Shown: positions 60,594 to 64,000 of the stretch, piece after piece
Numbering within the stretch: position 1 is the first letter of the stretch
Layout: every line of letters begins with the position of its first letter
Assembly (NCBI RefSeq): GCF_023715725.1
Contig: NZ_JAMBOT010000004.1
Coordinates: 310,001-374,000 of the forward strand
DNA from: Paenibacillus pasadenensis
Lineage (GTDB): Bacteria > Bacillota > Bacilli > Paenibacillales > Paenibacillaceae
Length of the DNA: 64,000 bases
Direction: 5' to 3'
Notes under the pieces: model-generated
The model's database searches: none
The model's input: the letters and a program-made list of their open reading frames with translations, nothing else
What the model was told of the DNA's origin: nothing
Program-made: the position numbers and the translations under genes

Positions 60594-62270
60594 CTATTCC
60601 GCTGCAACTCCGGCCATATGACCTGAAGCAAGCAGGAAGCGGCGGAATGCCTGTCTTCCATCCTCGGTCAGCTTATAAACGCCGGCATCCCGCAGCACTT
60701 GCAGGAACTTGTCTCCGGCAGAAGCCTGAACCGCTGCCAGCGCCTCTTCGTGACCCCGTACAGCGGAAGCAGAATACGCCTCCTGCAGCTCATCGAGCCA
60801 AAGCCGGTGCTGAGACATCGTAGCCGGCCCTGCCGCCAGCGCTTCCTCCCACGTCATCGAACCGTCGAGACAAGCGGCAACCAGTTCGAGCTCCTGCTTC
60901 AACCGTCCCGGAAGCACGGCAAGACCCATCACTTCGATCAGACCGATATTTTCCTTCTTGATGTGATGCAGCTCGCGATGCGGATGGAAAATGCCGTCCG
61001 GATGCTCCTCGCTCGTACGGTTGTTGCGCAGCACCAAATCGAGCTCAAAGGAGCCGTCCTTGCGGCGGCGCGCCACCGGCGTGATCGTGTTATGCGGAAT
61101 ACGCTGTCCGTCCTTGTCTGTAAAGGCCAGCACGTCCGCCTCGGGATCGCTGTACCCGCGCCATGCATCCAGCACATCGCTTGCCGCTTCCTGAATCCGC
61201 TCGCGGTCCATTCCGTTCAAGCGGAGCACGCTCATCGGCCAATTCACAATACCGAACGAAACGCCCGGATGATCGGGATGGCGGAATTCCGCTTCAACAG
61301 GAGCCGTCTCCATCGGGAACGTATAGTTTCCGCCCTGGAAATGGTCATGGCTTAAAATCGATCCGCCTACAATCGGCAGATCGGCGTTGGAGCCGACGAA
61401 ATAATGCGGAATCTGCTCCGTGAATTCCAGCAGCCTGCCGAAGCTGTCGCGGCTGATCGCCATCGGAAGATGCTCCGCCCGGAATACGATGCAGTGCTCC
61501 TTGTAATACACGTAAGGCGAATACTGAAGAAACCACGCTTCGCCGTTCAGCTGCATCGGCAAAATCCGGTGATTTTGGCGTGCAGGATGATCACTTCTTC
61601 CCGCATAGCCCATGTTCTCCTTGCAGAGAAGGCATTTCGGGTAACTGGACGGGGGCAGCGTTTTGAGCAGAGCGATCTCGGCAGGGTCTTTCTCCGGCTT
61701 GGACAGATTGACCGTAATTTCCAGCTCGCCATACTTCGTCGCATGTTTCCAGCTCTGGTTAAGCGCCACGCGGTCCATGCGGATATAGTTGCTGTTCACG
61801 TTCAACTGATAGAACCAGTCCGTTGCCGCGCCAATACCGTCCTTTAAAGCGGTCAAAGCAAACCGGGCCTGCGTCTCCGAAGGGCGAGGCATGAGCAGCC
61901 CCATGATACGCGCATCCATTAAATCCCGCTGCGTCACCGTATGGTCGGGCACAATGCCGGCTGCCGCGGCATAATCAAGCAGCGGAGCAAGCAGCTCGGG
62001 AATTCCCGGCTGGCCATTCCCGGAATCAGCTTCGGCGGGAGCCGGCGCGCCGCCAGCCCATGCGGGCAGCTCCAGCAGCGCTTGATTCCAGGCGGGCCGC
62101 TCCTCCGTGCCTGGAAGCGGTTCGTTAAAGCCAAGCAAGTCCAGAATGGCGTTGCGGGCAGCGCCGGCGTCGAGCAGCTCCAGCATCCCTTTATTCAAAG
62201 CGCCGGCGACTAAGCGCTCGACAGCCTGGAGCGCCTCTTCGGCAGACGGCGCGGATCGATGCGTTGACAT
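60594..62270 (-). CDS. galT: UDP-glucose-hexose-1-phosphate uridylyltransferase (class II GalT)
   Basis: 558 residues, the long Gram-positive type. NSNYIRMDRVALNQSWK and the metal-binding-like CLLCKENMGYAGR are present. The conserved SHDHFQGG stands in for the catalytic His-Pro-His region of class I, with PHRELHHIKKENIGLIEVMG further on. It exchanges UDP between glucose-1-P and galactose-1-P. The ATG at 62270 has GGAG 9 nt upstream; a TTG at 62291 is possible. Last gene of galK-galE-galT. Confidence 0.94.
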   Translation of the reverse strand: MSTHRSAPSAEEALQAVERLVAGALNKGMLELLDAGAARNAILDLLGFNEPLPGTEERPAWNQALLELPAWAGGAPAPAEADSGNGQPGIPELLAPLLDYAAAAGIVPDHTVTQRDLMDARIMGLLMPRPSETQARFALTALKDGIGAATDWFYQLNVNSNYIRMDRVALNQSWKHATKYGELEITVNLSKPEKDPAEIALLKTLPPSSYPKCLLCKENMGYAGRSDHPARQNHRILPMQLNGEAWFLQYSPYVYYKEHCIVFRAEHLPMAISRDSFGRLLEFTEQIPHYFVGSNADLPIVGGSILSHDHFQGGNYTFPMETAPVEAEFRHPDHPGVSFGIVNWPMSVLRLNGMDRERIQEAASDVLDAWRGYSDPEADVLAFTDKDGQRIPHNTITPVARRRKDGSFELDLVLRNNRTSEEHPDGIFHPHRELHHIKKENIGLIEVMGLAVLPGRLKQELELVAACLDGSMTWEEALAAGPATMSQHRLWLDELQEAYSASAVRGHEEALAAVQASAGDKFLQVLRDAGVYKLTEDGRQAFRRFLLASGHMAGVAAE

Positions 62271-62357
62271 GGGGTACAGCTCCTTTCTCAAATCGGGCGC
62301 AGGACGGGATCGCGGTGAGACCTCCTCCCGTTCCGGCGCAAAGTTATTCAGTCCGAA

Positions 62358-63344
62358 TTAGTCGTTATAACCTTCCGGACGGTCCAAATGCCACTTCCAG
62401 GCCGAGCCGATAATGTTCTCCAGGTCGCTGCGGCGGGGATTCCAGCCCAGCTCCGTGCGGGCCTTCTCAGAGGAAGCGACAAGCACGGCAGGATCTCCCG
62501 CACGGCGGTCTTCCATAACTACCGGGATTTCCCGGCCGGTCACGCGGCGGGCGATGTCGATGACCTGCTTAACGGAGAAGCCGAAGCCGTTGCCGAGATT
62601 GTAAACCGCGCTGCCTTCACCGCGGCGCAGCCGCTCTACAGCCAGAATATGGGCGTCTGCAAGGTCGCTCACGTGAATGTAATCGCGCACGCAGCTGCCG
62701 TCCTCAGTCGGATAATCTTCGCCAAACACCGAAATATGCGGGCGTTTGCCGAGCGCTGCCTGCAGCACTAGCGGCACCAGATGCGTTTCAGGGCTGTGAT
62801 CCTCGCCGATCCGGCCGCTTTCATGGGCTCCGGCAGCGTTAAAGTAGCGCAGCGACACAAAGCGGAACTCATGCGCAACCTCGAACCAGCGGATCATTTT
62901 CTCCATGGCAAGCTTCGTTTCGCCGTATGCGTTCGTCGGTTCGGTGCGGTCCGTTTCGCGAATTGGCACCTGCTCCGGTTCGCCGTATGTGGCAGCCGTA
63001 CTGGAGAAAACAATCCGCTTTACGTCGGCGCGGTTCATCGCTTCAAGAAGGCACAACGTGCCGTATACGTTGTTATGGTAGTACTTGCCGGGGAGCTTCA
63101 TGCTTTCGCCAACAAGCGAGTTAGCCGCAAAGTGGATCACCGAGTCAATCTTGTTCTCGCGGAAAACGCGGTCGAGCAGCTCCTCGTCGCGCAAATCCCC
63201 TTCATACAAGACGCCGCCGAGCAGCGCGGCGCGATGCCCCTGCTGCAGGTTGTCAACAACAACAACCTCTTCTCCCTTTTCCAAAAGCGCCGCAACTGCA
63301 TGAGAGCCGATGTAACCGGCTCCTCCTGTAACCAAAACTGCCAT
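62358..63344 (-). CDS. galE: UDP-glucose 4-epimerase
   Basis: 328 residues, SDR fold. NAD loop VTGGAGYIGSHAVAALLE, catalytic SSTAATYGEPEQ and Tyr-Lys in TNAYGETKLAMEKM, then RYFNAAGAHESGRIGE. It interconverts UDP-glucose and UDP-galactose and links the Leloir pathway with EPS precursors. GGAG precedes the ATG at 63344. Confidence 0.96.
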   Translation of the reverse strand: MAVLVTGGAGYIGSHAVAALLEKGEEVVVVDNLQQGHRAALLGGVLYEGDLRDEELLDRVFRENKIDSVIHFAANSLVGESMKLPGKYYHNNVYGTLCLLEAMNRADVKRIVFSSTAATYGEPEQVPIRETDRTEPTNAYGETKLAMEKMIRWFEVAHEFRFVSLRYFNAAGAHESGRIGEDHSPETHLVPLVLQAALGKRPHISVFGEDYPTEDGSCVRDYIHVSDLADAHILAVERLRRGEGSAVYNLGNGFGFSVKQVIDIARRVTGREIPVVMEDRRAGDPAVLVASSEKARTELGWNPRRSDLENIIGSAWKWHLDRPEGYND

Positions 63345-63463
63345 GTGCGTTCTCTCCTCTCCGAATCTCGTCTATGTCTGGCGAACCGCCTCTACGATCA
63401 TACGACATTACGCTGAAGCGGCCTACTGTCCGGGGAACTAGGCTTCAGGCGCTCCAAAGCCTG

Positions 63464-64000
63464 TTACGGCTGAGCGGGAGAGTCCAGGCGGGAAGCGCCG
63501 TCGCCAATGGAGCAGACGTAGAAGTCAGGCACAAGACCGGTTGCCTCCGTGTATTCCGCAGCAACCTGCTCGCGGAAGCGGTCTACGCTGTCTTTGTGGA
63601 CGAGCGATACGGTGCAGCCGCCAAAACCTGCGCCCGTCATGCGGGAGCCGAGAACGCCCGGCACCTTGCGTGCAGCCTCGACCATTGCGTCGAGCTCCTT
63701 GCCGGTTACCTCGTACAGATCGCGAAGCGAATCATGAGAAGCGTTCATCAGCTTGCCGAACGACTCCAGATCGCCTTTTTCCAAAACAGCTACCGATTGG
63801 AGCACGCGGTCGATCTCATCCACGACATGCAGCGCGCGGCGGCGAACCGTGTCGCTCTCGATGCGCTCGCACTCGGCATGGAACTGCTCCGGCGTCAGCT
63901 GGCCAAGCAGCGTCAGCTCCGGATAAGCCCCTTTAAGCTCCTGCACGGCCTGCTCGCACTCGGAGCGGCGCTCATTATATTTGGAATCAACCAGTCCGCG
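63464..64000 (-). CDS. galK: Galactokinase, C-terminal part (cut by window edge)
   Basis: The frame runs to the window end without a start; 178 codons are present. The visible part begins RGLVDSKYNERRSECEQAV, includes LRDLYEVTGKELDAMVEAAR, and GHMP motif 3, MTGAGFGGCTVSL. It phosphorylates galactose with ATP. The active-site Asp and ATP loop would be in the missing 5' half. It begins the gal operon, 119 bp upstream of galE. Confidence 0.93.
   Translation of the reverse strand, partial: RGLVDSKYNERRSECEQAVQELKGAYPELTLLGQLTPEQFHAECERIESDTVRRRALHVVDEIDRVLQSVAVLEKGDLESFGKLMNASHDSLRDLYEVTGKELDAMVEAARKVPGVLGSRMTGAGFGGCTVSLVHKDSVDRFREQVAAEYTEATGLVPDFYVCSIGDGASRLDSPAQP

Overview
The window looks like a chromosomal segment of a GC-rich, endospore-forming Firmicute of the Paenibacillus type. 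Three observations support this. The sporulation genes cmpA, a yyaC-type gene and a sprT/tex neighbourhood are present. There is a protein with three SLH domains, and small families typical of Bacillales (DUF1128, DUF6483, DUF2500) also occur. Ribosome binding sites are strong (AAAGGAGG type), with several TTG/GTG starts. The genus is an inference; no 16S rRNA is present.

Region 1 (about 0.2-27.6 kb) is dominated by one co-oriented minus-strand exopolysaccharide (EPS) locus, read from 27.6 kb down to 6 kb. It encodes a small protein, a Wzz-type co-polymerase, a BY-kinase, GalU, a GT2 glycosyltransferase, a Wzx flippase with a long Ala-rich tail and a pyruvyl transferase. An initiating sugar-phosphate transferase, Fcl, Gmd, a Wzy-type polymerase, two GT4 enzymes, a WcaF-like acyltransferase, a WcaI-like GT4 and ManC follow. 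The last biosynthetic frame joins a glycosyltransferase in frame to UDP-glucose dehydrogenase. The sugar-nucleotide genes point to a colanic-acid-like polymer: GDP-mannose, GDP-fucose, UDP-glucose and UDP-glucuronate, with pyruvyl and acyl decorations. The locus ends with four exported proteins: an SLH protein, an anchored protein, a copper-amine-oxidase-N stalk protein, and a membrane protein sharing a C-terminal Cys/SFDG domain with the stalk protein. A plus-strand XRE regulator faces them.

The EPS operon is interrupted by non-coding repeats: twelve exact 51-bp units (11.7-12.3 kb), eight exact 52-bp units (19.4-19.8 kb) and a long foldback element (25.3 kb). A second foldback copy at 40.3 kb shows a compensatory base-pair change.

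Region 2 (28-42.6 kb) is mixed: a GtrA protein, a GDPD-like phosphodiesterase, a small unknown gene behind a palindromic leader, lipoate-protein ligase, DUF2500, a complete oligopeptide ABC transporter (oppABCDF), an M42 aminopeptidase, a repeat-filled 900-bp gap, and a divergent VOC protein/WYL regulator pair.

Region 3 (42.6-64 kb) begins with five tRNAs (Asn, Ser, Glu, Lys, Leu). Next come sprT, cmpA, tex, an MBL/thioredoxin pair, dedA, a cupredoxin and an O-antigen-ligase-like membrane protein. A c-di-GMP cassette (GGDEF, HD-GYP, PilZ) follows, then a methyltransferase, DUF6483, an alpha/beta hydrolase, yyaC and DUF1128, and finally the galactose genes galT-galE-galK (galK cut by the window edge). 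GalE, GalT and GalU can feed UDP-sugars to the EPS locus, and the c-di-GMP cassette is a plausible but unproven input to it.
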